Assembly (NCBI GenBank): GCA_028583605.1
Contig: CM053326.1
Coordinates: forward strand, 12,362,587-12,426,586
Origin: Dastarcus helophoroides
Lineage: Eukaryota; Arthropoda; Insecta; Coleoptera; Bothrideridae
Direction: 5' to 3'
DNA: 64,000 nt
Shown here: positions 1 through 11,000 of the stretch, in pieces
Numbering within the stretch: the stretch's first letter is position 1
How the letters are laid out: every line of letters starts with the position of its first letter
Notes under the pieces: generated by a model
Told to the model about the DNA's origin: nothing
Databases searched by the model: none
Seen by the model: only the letters and a program-made list of their open reading frames with translations
Program-made: the position numbers and the translations under genes

Positions 1-919
1 ATGAACAAATAGTATATCATATCGCTACATACATCGTATTCAACATTTCCAAACACTGCTTTCTTTGAAAATTTCTATCTTTATTTAAAAATTTAGATCG
101 TTTTTGAACGAATTCAATCAACATTTTTAGATATTCAGATTCTAACAGATCCAAATTTAAAAAAAAAATCTAAAATTATGGAATTTCGAAAAAAGTGTGA
201 AATGTTGAGAAAAAAACCTCGAAATTCCGTCGGTTGAAAATTCGAAATTTTCCAAAGAAAACCAATTTTAGGAAAAAGTCGCTTTTTAGAATAAAATTGT
301 TTGTTTGAAAAAAAAATCGAAAACCTCAAAAAAGACGAATTTTGAACAAAAATTTCGAGAAAACAATAAAAATTCGCCACAGAAAGTTAAATTTTGAAAA
401 ATATAGTACAATTTTTAGAATACTTGTCAATGAAAAAGACGAATTTTGAACAAAAAAATCGATTTTTTTTCATTTTCATTTTCCAGCAAACGACGAATTT
501 TAAGGAAGAAAATCCAAATTTCCGAAAACAAATTTCGGAAAAGAAAAAGATCGATATTTAAAAATCAAAATTTCGAAAAAAAAGACCAATTTTGAAAAAT
601 TCGGTATAAAATTGGCATAAATATTGAACACCGAATTTTGTTCCGTAAATATTAAATACCGAGATAAATACGAAAATTTCGAAAATCAGTTTTGATGCTA
701 GCAGGTAGAAAATTTCAAAAATGTTACGAAAATTAACGTACTTTCGAGAAAAGTATTGGAACTGAGAAAGGAAATCTAAAGAGGAAGTCAAATTTTAAGA
801 AAAAATTAAAATTTTACGAATAAAAGCAAAATTAAAAAATGACAAATTTAAAAAATCTAAAAATTGCGGAGTTCCGAGAAAAAATTGAAATTTTGTCCTA
901 AAAACTCAAATTTTGAAAA
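1..919 (+). repeat. degenerate A-rich short tandem array (~19-20 bp unit)
   Basis: The stretch is an array of loosely conserved units of about 19-20 bp whose recurring core is close to AAAAAGTCGAAATTTTGAG. Units are highly diverged, with A-runs of varying length. Open frames here are rich in Phe, Lys, Asn and Ile only because of composition, so I call no genes. The array runs off the left edge and resumes at 2847 after the element at 924-2842, which therefore inserted into it. The same array type recurs at 8040-11100, 22010-24620, 29520-31000, 32510-36170 and 38045-40360. Confidence 0.8.
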
Positions 920-1225
920 TATACAAGGTGAAAGAAATGGGGCAACGCTAAAGTGGAGATACTACACACCAAAATATTACGATTGAGCTCAACATGCCTC
1001 ATACTAATGTCGCTGGTCTAAGAGATACAGGGCCTTCAAAATTTAAATTTTATTCTGAAATTTCTCAATAGCTGAGACAGTTTTGATGCTATAAACCTAA
1101 TATTTAAAAATTTTATGTTTCTTGGTGTAAGAATTATGAATTTTTGGTTTATTTTGACTTTGCCCCTAGAGGGCGCTAGTTTCACATTATTATTTAAATA
1201 AATTAGAGCATGAGATAATATGCCT

Positions 1226-1752
1226 TGTATATACGAATATATACAAGTTTATTAGATGCAACTGAAATATAATTTCATAAGAATCTAATCAAAACTACAC
1301 TTGCAATTGCAAAGTTCACGTAGACGAGGCAAAGCTTGTATCACGGGTTGCTTCGCAACATTCATAGATACAAACGTCCTCGGCGTGACTTTACTTTCAT
1401 CTAGTTTTGACAAATGACCAATTAAATGTTCTGTAATTAAACAGTTAAACGTGCCTAAAATTGAAAATATGTATATTTTCATATTATGTATATTTTTTTA
1501 ATATTTTCAATTTTAAGCACGTTTAACTGTTTAATTATAGAACATTTAATTGGTCATTTGTCAAAACTAGATGAAAGTAAAGTCACGCCGATGACATTTG
1601 TATCTATGGATGTTGCGAAGCAACCCGTGATACAAGCTTTGCCTCATCTTCGTGAACTTTGCAATTGCAGTCTAATTTTCATTAGATTCTAATGAAATTA
1701 GATTTCAATTGCATAGTAATAAACTTGTATATATTCGTATATTCAAGGTTTA
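1226..1752. repeat. nested palindrome with ~250-bp arms
   Basis: The left arm (about 1226-1480) and right arm (about 1486-1752) are inverted copies meeting near 1483. Both outer ends carry a CTTGTATATA-type block and both inner ends the ATTTTCAATTTTA block. Because the arms mirror each other, the same ~50-residue open frame (containing IGHLSKLDESKVTP) appears on both strands. I do not recognise it and do not call it a gene. The inner end of each arm matches the sequence that follows the hammerhead ribozyme at 1963. Confidence 0.75.
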
Positions 1753-2035
1753 TTATTTCAGCAGAGAAGAATCCTTCAATTAGCACGAGCGAAAAAGTTT
1801 GCGTAATAAACAGGTAAAAGTCAGTTACAAGTCACAATGGGGGTTTACTCTCTTGGATACTTATACGACTCACTAACAGCTTTAAATTGGAAGTGTATAC
1901 AACCACCGTACCATGCTGATGAGACCAAGGAAGGTCGAAATTAGTCTATGGTTGCGGTTGTACATATTTTCAATTTTAAGCACGTTTAACTGTTTAAGTA
2001 CAGAGCATTTAATTGGGCACTTGTCAAATTAGAGC
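1501..2035 (+). repeat. direct repeat with 463-bp period spanning the hammerhead
   Basis: The ~70-bp block beginning ATATTTTCAATTTTAAGCAC at 1501 recurs at 1964 with few changes, a spacing of 463 bp. The second copy lies directly after the hammerhead motif, so the layout is body, ribozyme, start of next body. This is what a tandem ribozyme-bearing satellite or a multimeric retrozyme leaves behind. The first copy lacks the upstream ribozyme because the palindrome junction replaces it. Confidence 0.7.
1898..1962 (+). ncRNA. type I hammerhead ribozyme
   Basis: All core elements are present in order. Outer stem I is TACAACC (1898-1904) with GGTTGTA (1956-1962). Inner stem I is ACCATG (1910-1915) with TATGGT (1947-1952), including one G-U pair. 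The core CTGATGA is at 1916-1922. Stem II is GACC (1923-1926) and GGTC (1933-1936) around loop AAGGAA. GAAA is at 1937-1940. A minimal stem III (A-U then U-G around UA, 1940-1945) leads to GTC, with cleavage predicted after C1946. The internal loop in stem I is where natural hammerheads make loop contacts. Self-cleavage would cut a transcript of the repeat into unit-length RNA. Hammerheads of this type occur in cave-cricket satellite DNA, schistosome SINEs and Penelope-like elements. Confidence 0.85.
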
Positions 2036-2846
2036 ATATTTTTTTATTGAGTTATGCTTAAAACAAGTAAATTTAATGAAAGAATAATTAATTCTACAAA
2101 AAAAAAAGGTATTCTTGTTTAGGTCTTCTAAATTTATTGGTTTATTTGCATTTAATCGGTTCAGTGTATTTTGTTATGTTTTTTTATTTACAAAATATGC
2201 AAAGATACGGAGAATTACTGAGATCCACAGTGAATAACAATAATAATTATTGGTAATGGAGACAGTGACAATCTTCAAATCCAATGTTGAAAGTGACTAC
2301 CACTTACTTCAATAAATTTTAAATTTCACTTTTTTAAATGTCAAAATCAAAATTTCCTTGTTATTTGAAATGTATTTGCGGCTTCCTGGATTATTTACCG
2401 CAACTCCTAAAGAGAATTTAATCCTTCCTGATAAAGTAAATTTTTCAAATTTAAAAAAATATAGCGCCTTAAAAAAATCATAAATAAATACACTAGAACA
2501 TTTAAATGCAAATATCTCAAAAACCAATAGATTTAGACAACTTAAACAGGAGTACCTTCTCTTTGTTAAATTCATTGTTCTTTTATATTCTCTATTCATT
2601 TTAGGTATAACTCAACAGACAAAAAATATATTTTAATTTAATTATTCAAAAATTTCAATTTTTATATTTATAGCATCAAAACTTTCTCAATTATTGAGAA
2701 ATATTAAAATAAAATTTATATTTTGAACACCCCGTATCTCGTAAACCAGCGACTTTGGTATAAGGCATGTTGAGCTCAATTATAATATTTTCGTGGCTAG
2801 TATTTCCAGTTTAGTGTTCGCCTATCTTTTCTACACACCCTGTATA

Positions 2847-3540
2847 TCTATAAAAAATAAAAGAATTTCGAAAAATCCAAATATTGAGAAAAAAATGAAT
2901 TCTGAGGAATAAAATTGAGTTTAGCAAAAACAAAAATGAAGTATGAAAAATATCGAGAAAAAGATAAAAATTAGGAGAAAAAGATCATCATTTCAAGGAA
3001 AAAGTTGAAATTTAGTAGAAATTCAAAATCTCAGAGACTACAATTTTGTAAAATTTTGGAAAAAATGGATAAATTTTGAGAAAAAGTCCAAATTTTTCGA
3101 TTCAGTATTTTTCTTGACCGCTAAGTCAGATAAATAATAACATTTTGAGAAACAAGTTGGAACTTTTAAGGAACTTGAATTTAAAAACAAATCTCGAAAA
3201 TCTTGAAATTTGCAAAGAAAATTTGCTAGGCAAAAATTTACAAATTCCAGAAAAAATTCCAAAAGATAAACCAAATTTTGAGGAAAAAGCAAATTTTGAT
3301 AAACAAGTCGAAATTTGCAGAAATGAGTATTTTAAAAAAGTGCAAATTTCAACAAAGGACTTTGAAAAACAGAAATGTTGAAGAAGAAAAAAGGAAACAT
3401 TTCGTGATAAAAATTGGATATTTTAAGAAGTAATTTTATTAAGAAAGAAGTCGCATTTTAATAAGAAATTTGAAATGTTAAAATAAAAGATAAATTTTGT
3501 AAAGAAAGCAAAATTTTGAAGAAAAAATCGTACGCTTTAG
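2847..3540 (+). repeat. A-rich short tandem array, continuation
   Basis: Same degenerate unit and orientation as 1-919, on the far side of the inserted element. It fades near 3540, where a short less AT-biased stretch begins. Confidence 0.75.
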
Positions 3541-3904
3541 ATGAACATAAATTTTCGATCGACTGCTTTAACCAAGGAGAGTAAACGTCCCACCCAGTGC
3601 TTAGTAATACTTCAATCCTTAAGTAACCATCGAAAAATATTATAAATATAGCGAAAATATGCATCATCATTGGATTTTAGGTGAAATATGTAGTAATCAG
3701 TGAAAATGGGTTAAATATGCATTTGCATATGCAAATATGGTCTCCAATCATAAGTATGTATGTCGTGCCAAACCATAGGTAAGAAATATTTATTTGGTAG
3801 ATCTTGGCAACGAAAGAAAAGGGGCCTCGCCGACGCGAATTTGCCCACGTCTATATTAGTTCACGCTACGCCACTGGATGTCTCATACGATATATTAACT
3901 AAAA
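3541..3904. other. intergenic, no gene seen
   Basis: Mixed-composition DNA with no coding signal, tRNA or inverted repeat that I can support. A block near 3590 (AAACGTCCCACCC) recurs near 40406 next to another A-rich array, so it may be a shared array border. Confidence 0.4.
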
Positions 3905-4135
3905 CTTGATTTTTTTGGAGCCCAAATTAAATCTCTATTTTATTATAAATATTGTCTAATTATTGGCTAACGGTATTTATGTGGGTCGTTGCGAACAAAC
4001 GCTGTGCAAAATTTCAAATTTCCTGGTTGCATAGTTTTCGAGGTAAACCTCTTTGAGACAGACGGATCAACCGACACGAAAGTGAGAAGGGTTCCGTTTT
4101 TTCTTTTTGAGGTACAGAACCGTAACAATTAATCA
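3905..4135 (+). mobile_element. RTE-like non-LTR retrotransposon 3' tail
   Basis: The segment has the layout I recall from 3' ends of insect RTE-type retrotransposons. A CAAATTTC block is followed by a GAGACAGACGGA stretch, then GGGTTCCGTTTTTTC and GAGGTACAGAACC, which are imperfect inverted complements able to form a terminal hairpin. No reverse-transcriptase coding sequence is attached, so it would be a severely 5'-truncated insertion. The assignment rests on memory of similar tails and is tentative. Confidence 0.4.
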
Positions 4136-4561
4136 GTGTTAGTTAAATTTCTAAATTCTCCATAAAAAAGTATTCTAATGATATGTTCATTGCAACAGAC
4201 AAGTTTTTTATATTCTTTTACTGAAGTCAAGAAGCATTGATTTCGTTTCTGATTTTATTTTTGCATATTTTTCAGTATACTACCATAAAATACGCAACCA
4301 CGCCCTATTTTACCAACATTATGGCTCTTCAAATAAGCAAGGATTCAATGGATAGGGATAAAAAAATTGGCATCCTGAATAGGTGAGTACTTCATTTTAT
4401 GCAATAAATATGCAGATTCCAGGGTAAAATTTTTCTCGACCTTGACTTGCATTCTTATGTGGAATTATAACTTATAAATATAACTCAATTATAACTCATC
4501 GTAAATAAAATGCCTCCAAAGTTATTGCTCGAAATAATTTTAAATTTTCTTTCTGTTATTA

Positions 4562-4822
4562 ATACTTTTTTTTGTTTGGTGGAATGGACTGGTCCTTGGT
4601 TATCTTCAAAAATTTAATTGCAAATCTTGTCCCCTGAAACCAAAAAGGATTAAAAACACAACAACTGTTGCTTAAACACGTTTCGATAGCCAAGCTATCA
4701 TTTTTAGGGAGATCTCTGAAGATGATAGATTGGCTATCGAAACGCATTAGAGCAACATTTGTTGTGTCTTTGAATCTTTCTTGGTTTCGTGGGACAAGAT
4801 TTGAATTTCAATTCCTTTTTAT
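4562..4822. mobile_element. palindromic hammerhead-bearing retroposon (family 1), copy 1
   Basis: This is a palindrome. The left arm runs from a T-tract and GGTGGAATGGACTGGTCC through CTTGTCCCCTGAAACC; the right arm returns through TCTTTCTTGGTTTCG to GGGACAAGATTTG. Relatives lie at 6401, 11275, 28515, 39392 and 56829. The T-tract (a poly(A) tail on the other strand) and target duplications at other copies indicate RNA-mediated insertion. There is no open frame. The centre contains the hammerhead-like motif listed next. Confidence 0.75.
4713..4751 (+). ncRNA. hammerhead-like motif in family 1, copy 1
   Basis: Stem I is TCT (4713-4715) with AGA (4749-4751). The core CTGAAGA (4716-4722) fits CUGANGA. 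Stem II is GATAG (4724-4728) with CTATC (4734-4738). GAAA (4739-4742) is followed by a very short stem III ending TT at 4747-4748. The copy at 6408 has GACAG/CTGTC in stem II, so the paired C-G has become U-A, a compensating change. Stem III is down to one pair here. Minimal stem III is known in Penelope-associated hammerheads that work as dimers; activity is not established. Confidence 0.5.
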
Positions 4823-6397
4823 TTATTGCATTGAAAAAAGTAACAACATGCTAGTACCATATATTTATGAATTAATATTTACTGTTTCATTGACTTTAAG
4901 AATGCTTAGGCTAGAACCAAATTAAGTTTTTTATATAAAATATACTAATTCAACTTAGGGAAATCATTAAAATGGTAATGGAGTAGTGGAGTAATGGAGT
5001 AATTAATAAATATTTCAAATATTATTGACGTTATATTGATGTTGGTGGATCTTAGAAGTTAAGTATTTTAAATTATAAAAAAGTTTTTAATAAATGTCCA
5101 AGAAAAGAATATCTTCTTAACATGAGCACTTATAGCCTATATAATTAGCACATGTACTTGTGGTTAATCTGATTGACAGCTCCTTAATTTTTTAGTGTTC
5201 TTGCCTAATAATTCTTTCTTCTCGGTCCTAAGTGCTAGAGAGATTGGAAGTCGAACCTAAGGGTTAATTTAAATGTAGGGCAGTTTCTAGACTAAACAAG
5301 AGGCAGACGTCTGTCTGGCTTGGGGATGTTCTGCGTGGCTAAAACGGTCTTCGCCTGATGGTTTCAATCTGTCACTACATCCACACCCCCGCGGCTCCAC
5401 ACCGCACAGACCCTTTCGGACCATTCGTTTAAGAGGCGCACACATGCTTATAATATTGAAATCGACGTATGAGTTTTCTTAAGAGCCAGAACCTTTACCC
5501 AAGGACACAACTTTATGTATAAAATGTCTCGCATTTTTCTGTTATTAAAGTAGATTTAACCGAGCTAAGTTTTCTAATGTTAATATGAAAGGTGTGGTAA
5601 AACTAAAATAAATTAAACTAAGGAACTACAGCAATTAATCTAAATTTAAATCATCGCAGAAATTAGTTGAACTTGAATTTGTGATTGATTTATTTTCTGT
5701 AAAACTGGCCAGCAGTTAGCAGCAAAAGAAGGGTTAAAATAAACTTGGCAATTTGATGAACATAATAAATTAACTGATTTGTATAAAATGAAAGATGTCC
5801 TTTCTTGTTGTTAATTTGTTGAACTTTGCACGAAAGTCATATTTCACAATAGTTAGGCCACTCGAATGCACTGCTGCCAACCCTATAGTTTAACTGTAGA
5901 TTTATAGTTTTTTAGAAGTCATTCTAGTTTTTAGTTTAATGCTAAAAATCTTAAGTTTTTTTTTAACTACACTGTGTTTCAAGATAAAACACGAAAGACG
6001 GATTTCTTTTTTATTTAAGAGTTTATGAGAAAAAGTCATAATTTATCAAAATATCTGCTTGATCTTAAATCACCGAAAATGACATTTTTTTGAAATTTTT
6101 TGTTCACAGGGTTCAATTATTTAAGAATTTAAAAAAATGGCAAAAATGAAATCTTATTATTTTTGGCGTTATCAAAAATTGTTATTCTCTGTAATTTCTT
6201 TGCGAACTATTCATATTTATATGGAGTTTTATTGGCTTTTTCTTCGCCAGTCACTCCTTTCACACTTCTAAATTTCAATACCTTCTATTAAGGAATGGCA
6301 ATCTGTTATAGATTGCCGCAAACAGCGATTGCGTTGGATCTTGGTTTGTCAATCACTGTTTGTGACCCAACACTGAAAAACACTTAAAACTATATTA
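4823..6397. other. no recognisable gene; short GC-rich patch
   Basis: No coding frame, RNA gene or inverted-repeat element is supportable. The patch at about 5290-5450 is clearly richer in G and C than its surroundings (it includes CACACCCCCGCGGCTCCAC), but I cannot assign it. Confidence 0.4.
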
Positions 6398-6400
6398 AAG

Positions 6401-6515
6401 TATCTCTCTGAACATGACAGCTTGGCTGTCGAAACGCGTTAGGGCAACCTTTTTTATGTTTTTTAATCTTTCTTGGTTTCAGGGGACAAGTTCTCTATTT
6501 CGATCCTTGGGTTAT
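6401..6515 (+). mobile_element. family 1 retroposon, right-half fragment
   Basis: Only one arm is present, starting near the family centre and running through TCTTTCTTGGTTTCAGGGG. The hammerhead-like centre keeps stem II GACAGC (6416-6421) and GCTGTC (6425-6430), GAAAC (6431-6435) and GCGTT. The core reads CTGAACA (6408-6414), so the invariant G8 is C and this copy should not cleave. Confidence 0.7.
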
Positions 6516-7159
6516 TAGAAATTGAAGGTAAAAAAAATTTTGATCTATTTTCTGGCTTATTGCCTGGATGACATGTGGCTTTTGCGCGGAGCAAGTAAAG
6601 CATATGACGGGGTGAAATATTTTGTTAAGCCGACACTAAATCATTACTCAAAAATAACATAATCAAAAAAGAAAATAAAATCGGATATACAAAGAACGCA
6701 AATACCAAATCATGGAACCTGTATATGTCACTTGTCAGTTCGAGAGCCCATCAGCATTGACATTCCTCCGGCGTTAAAGCCAATAGATCCGAGGCGAATG
6801 CTGTATGTATATGACCTATGTTTTCACCATTTTTTTATGAAGCATAAATCTTTCAATTTTTCCTTACAACCAGAAACCGGATTTTAAGGACAATCAAATA
6901 AAGTAAAAAGGTGAGTAAAATGTTAATTTAGGCAAGAACGAACGGCTAAAGAAGGCATTAAAAAGGCAAAATATTCTAAAAAAAAGGCATTAAAAGGTCA
7001 AAACCACAATTAAGAAGAAAAACGTTTGAACATTACTTTTTCTCCAGATACAAATTAAATATCTCTTCAAGGAAATATATACTGATAACTTAAAAAGTTT
7101 TTCTGCATATCAGCGTTTTCCAAACTTTTTTTGTCATTGCCTGGTAATTTTTATGTTTC
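6516..7159. other. no recognisable gene
   Basis: Nothing coding or structural is supportable. Composition is AT-rich with a mildly GC-richer patch at about 6570-6830. Confidence 0.35.
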
Positions 7160-7167
7160 TTCGTGAC

Positions 7168-8006
7168 TAGAGAATTTGATCCCGGGATCCCAAAAATCGG
7201 GATCCCAAATATCGGGTTCCCGGGATCCCGACCGCTTTTCAGTCCGAAAATTTTCTAGATTAAATTTTTCTGACCCCGGGATTTTCGGGATTGACAAACT
7301 TAAAATAAAAATGTAAAATAGAGAGCACATAGCGAAACGCCCAGTGCCAGTGCTCTCAATAAAATTACTTGCCTGTCTTTAATATAAAATACAAAGTTTT
7401 ATTCCAAGCAAGTACCATATATTAACCCACCGAAGTTAGCTATGCATGGTTGAAAAAAAAAGCATTTTCTATTTTTAAATAAAAAGTTTTGGGATTAAAG
7501 TGTTGTTAGTTCTCACATCACATTTTCGTAATTCCAATTGCAATGTTTACTATTAACTTAGTTTTATTTATATTTAATAGAAATGCAACTGGTTACATTA
7601 TTTTTAAACACTATTTTGCTTTTTGATAGGGTACTAGGGAGTTACATGAGAGTCATTGGTTTATATTAAGAGGGAACTTTAAGTTTAACTTTGTTACCAT
7701 AGCCTTACATACTTAAAGGTTTTCTCAATTTATAAAACTTTAAAGAAATGTCGAAAAAGTATAACTTTACATAAAGAGTGATTACCTAGAAAAAAAAAAG
7801 AAAATGCATTGGTTTTTGTTTAAATTTTGATTACGTTGATTGGTGTCTAAATTTTAATTTGTTAATTAAAAAGCTGACTTCTATAAAATTTCCTTCTCCT
7901 TTATTAGTAACCCTCAATACCGAAATAATCCCAGGATCCCAGGATTGACCAAATATAATCCCGAAATCCCGGTATTAGAAATAAGGACCTGGGATCGAAT
8001 TCCCTA
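7168..8006. mobile_element. hAT-type MITE with perfect 8-bp target duplication
   Basis: The 8-bp direct repeat TTCGTGAC flanks the element exactly (7160-7167 and 8007-8014), the hallmark of hAT insertion. Terminal inverted repeats are TAGAGAATTTGATCCCGGG on the left and the complement of TAGGGAATTCGATCCCAGG on the right. Both subterminal regions are packed with GGGATCCC/CCCGGGAT palindromes, in contrast with an AT-rich interior. No transposase frame is present, so it would need an hAT transposase in trans. Confidence 0.8.
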
Positions 8007-8039
8007 TTCGTGACCCATTAAAAGATTTATTAACTATCG

Positions 8040-11000
8040 TTTGAATTTTCGATCTGAAAAAGAAAAGACAAAATTTTGACTTCTAAAATAAGGTATATAA
8101 ATATAGACCTTATTTTGAGGTTAGAAGTCAAAATTTCGTTTTTTCTCTTTAGAATTTTTTAATTTTCTTTTCTCATAATTTTGACTTTAATTCCAAAATT
8201 TTGTTTTGAAATCCCGAGTATGATTGATCTTAAAACTGGATTTTTTCTCCAGGCTGAGTGTCCCTTAAAATTTCTGTAATTTCTGATACTTTTTCGAGTA
8301 CATGTTATTCTTTATATTTTTCTAAAAAGTCGATGTTAAAATAGGGACTTTTTTTCTCAAAATTTCTGTCAAAATCTTCCTATTTAAATGTCAAAGTCAA
8401 AATGTCATTAAAAATATGTAATGTTCTTTATTATAGCTTAAACATATTAAATGGTAAAGCTGCCTTTCAAAAGATTTCCAATTTAACTTTCCAATTTTTG
8501 ATGCTTAACGTAAAATTTTGTTTTTTTTTAATTAGACTTTTTTTCTAAATATTTCGACTTTAAAAATCCTAATGTTCTTATCCAGTTTTTTTGTTAATGC
8601 GAAAGTAAAGATATTCATTTTCTTTTTATGTTCGTCCAATGCAAAGGTTTAATTTTTTTTGCAGAAGTTCCTCTATAAACTCAAACTTGTCTTTTTCCTA
8701 AAACCAATTTAAGCTAGAATTTTTCTCAATATAGACTTTCGACGATTTTATAAAAACTTTTAATGAATTGTAAAAGATTTTTAAACCTAAGATATCTACT
8801 TTAAAATAGAAATTGAGACTCTTTTCTTGAAATTTAGAAATTGGAAGTTATAATGGGGTTTTTGTTTTTCTAGAACCTTCCATCATTTATTCATGGAAGA
8901 CTCTTTATTGGTCAAATAAATTTTATTTGATGTTTATGCGACATAAAAAATTAAATATTTCTAAACTGGGTCGCAGAAATGCTAAATAAAATTAAATAAC
9001 TTCCATCATTTCTCTCAAAAATTCCATTAAAAAGGGAAATGTCAAAATAGGAGTTTAAAACGTGAAATTCTAACGTTTTTATTTTGAATCCAATATTTTA
9101 CTTCATGTTTTTTTTCAATTTGTTTAACATTTCTTCGGCCCAGTTTGGAAATATTTAAATTTTTATTTTTATTTTTTTTTACCATGAGGAATTTTACTTC
9201 ATATCAATACTCCAAATTGAAATATTTAATTTTTAATTTCTGTAATTTTAAGCCAGCATCTTTGAGAAAAATATCAAAACATGAAATTTTCAAAAATTAG
9301 TACTTTTTAAAGAAAGTCAAAATTGCGAAAAAAAATGGAAGTCGTCAATATAAATTATACTTTTATAAAAAATCCAAATTTTGATAAAATGGTTGGGATT
9401 TTTTAAATTAGTCAAAATATTAAAAAAGAATAGAAAACTTGAAAAAAGTAAAAATTCTAGAAATAAAAGTAAATATTTTGAAGTGTCAACATTTTCAGAA
9501 AAAGGTGAAATTTGGAAAACGTTGAAATTCTGAAAAAGTCAAACTTTTAAAAAAGGCCGCAATTACCAGAAAAAAAAATTAGTAATGTAAAAAAGTCGAA
9601 ATGAAGGAAAAAAAAATAGAATTTATTGAAGACAATAATTGCAAAAAGTGAATTTCGAGAAAGCCAAAATATACAAAAAAAAGTCGAATTCCTCTGGGTA
9701 AATTTTCAAAGAACTGAAAATTATGATAATAATTAAATTTTGATAAAAATGAAAATTTGAAAAAAAAAATGAAATCATCGAAATAGAAATGTTAAATTTT
9801 TTAAAAATTACAAAGAAGTCAAAATTTCGAGGAACAGTGGAAAATTTGAAGTCAAAATTTAGAAAAAAAATTATAATGTTGATAAAAATGGGAACTTGAA
9901 AAAAGTGGAAATTTTGAAAAGTATTTTTTTAATGAATCGAATGTTAAAATTTTGATAAAAGGGTGAAAATTTGAAATCAAAATAATTTTCACAAAAAATA
10001 GAAATGATGGAAATTTTCAACTCTCGAAATTTCAAAAATCATATTTTCATAAAAATCGAATTCTTCAGAAAAAAATAAAAATAACGTCAGGAAGTCACCA
10101 TTTCAAGAAAACGTATACATATTTACGAAAAAGTCCACCTTCCTGAAAAAAGTCGAAATTTTCATTAAAAAACCATTTAAAATATTTTCAAAAGCTACAA
10201 AAAAAGTCGAAATTTTGAGACAAAGTATGAAATTTAGAAAATAACTCTAATTTTTCAAAAATAAAATAAAAATTTATAGAAAGAGTCAAAATTTTGAGTC
10301 AAACATTTCAAAATAAATAAAATAAAATTTTCAAAAAAATTCGAAATTTTAAAAAGAGATTAAAAATTTCAAAATAAGTAAAAAGCCTGCAAAAAAGTGA
10401 AAATTTCGAAATATTTGTAGAAATTTTCATAATAAGCAAAATTTTAAGGAAAAGCCAACATTTTGAAAAAGAAATAGAAGTTTTGAAAGGAAGTCTAAAT
10501 TTCAAAAAATGAAAATATTAAATGTTGAAATTTCAAAGGAGTCGGAATTTTCAACAAAAAAACTGCTTGAAAATTTTGTAAAAAGTCGTTTTATTCTAAA
10601 TACGAAATTTTCAAAAAATGGAATTCTTTTAAAAAGTTTTTTATAGTTAAAATGTTTGATAAGACAGGTTTCCAGTCAGGCAAAAGTTTAAAAAAAAATC
10701 AGAATATCAAAAACAGAAGAAAAATAAAATTTTTGCTAAAATCATAAAATATCAATTATGTAAAAAAAGTCGACATGTTCAACAACAAAAAATCAAAATG
10801 TAAAAAAAAAATCATTTAAGAAATCAATTTTTTAAACAAAGTTAAAATTAAAAAAAATATCGAAAATTTGCAAACAAAAACTTGATATACTTATAGTTCG
10901 AAAACGCCGTCTGTTAAACCAAGGCGTAATAGTGCGGCACGTCGTCAAGGTGTTGGAATTTAAATTTCGAAAACAAACCATAATTTCTACGAGTATAAAA

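Larger units (their letters stand above)
924..2842. mobile_element. non-autonomous inverted-repeat element flanked by TATA
   Basis: Terminal arms of about 200 bp (924-1135 and 2640-2842) are inverted copies of each other. They share the blocks around GAGCTCAACATGCCT on the left and AGGCATGTTGAGCTC on the right. The ends are CAAGGTG and CACCCTG, each flanked by TATA (920-923 and 2843-2846), so the duplication is TATA, or TA if the outer TA belongs to the element. No transposase is seen. The interior carries the palindromic repeat and hammerhead ribozyme listed below. Ends of the same type occur at 46219-47572 and 53437-55075. The superfamily is not decided; a Tc1/mariner-like MITE is one possibility. 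Confidence 0.7.

Noticed and set aside
135..791. Phe-, Lys- and Asn-rich open frames in the left array
   Set aside because: Composition of the A-rich repeat explains them; similar frames occur in every array in the window.
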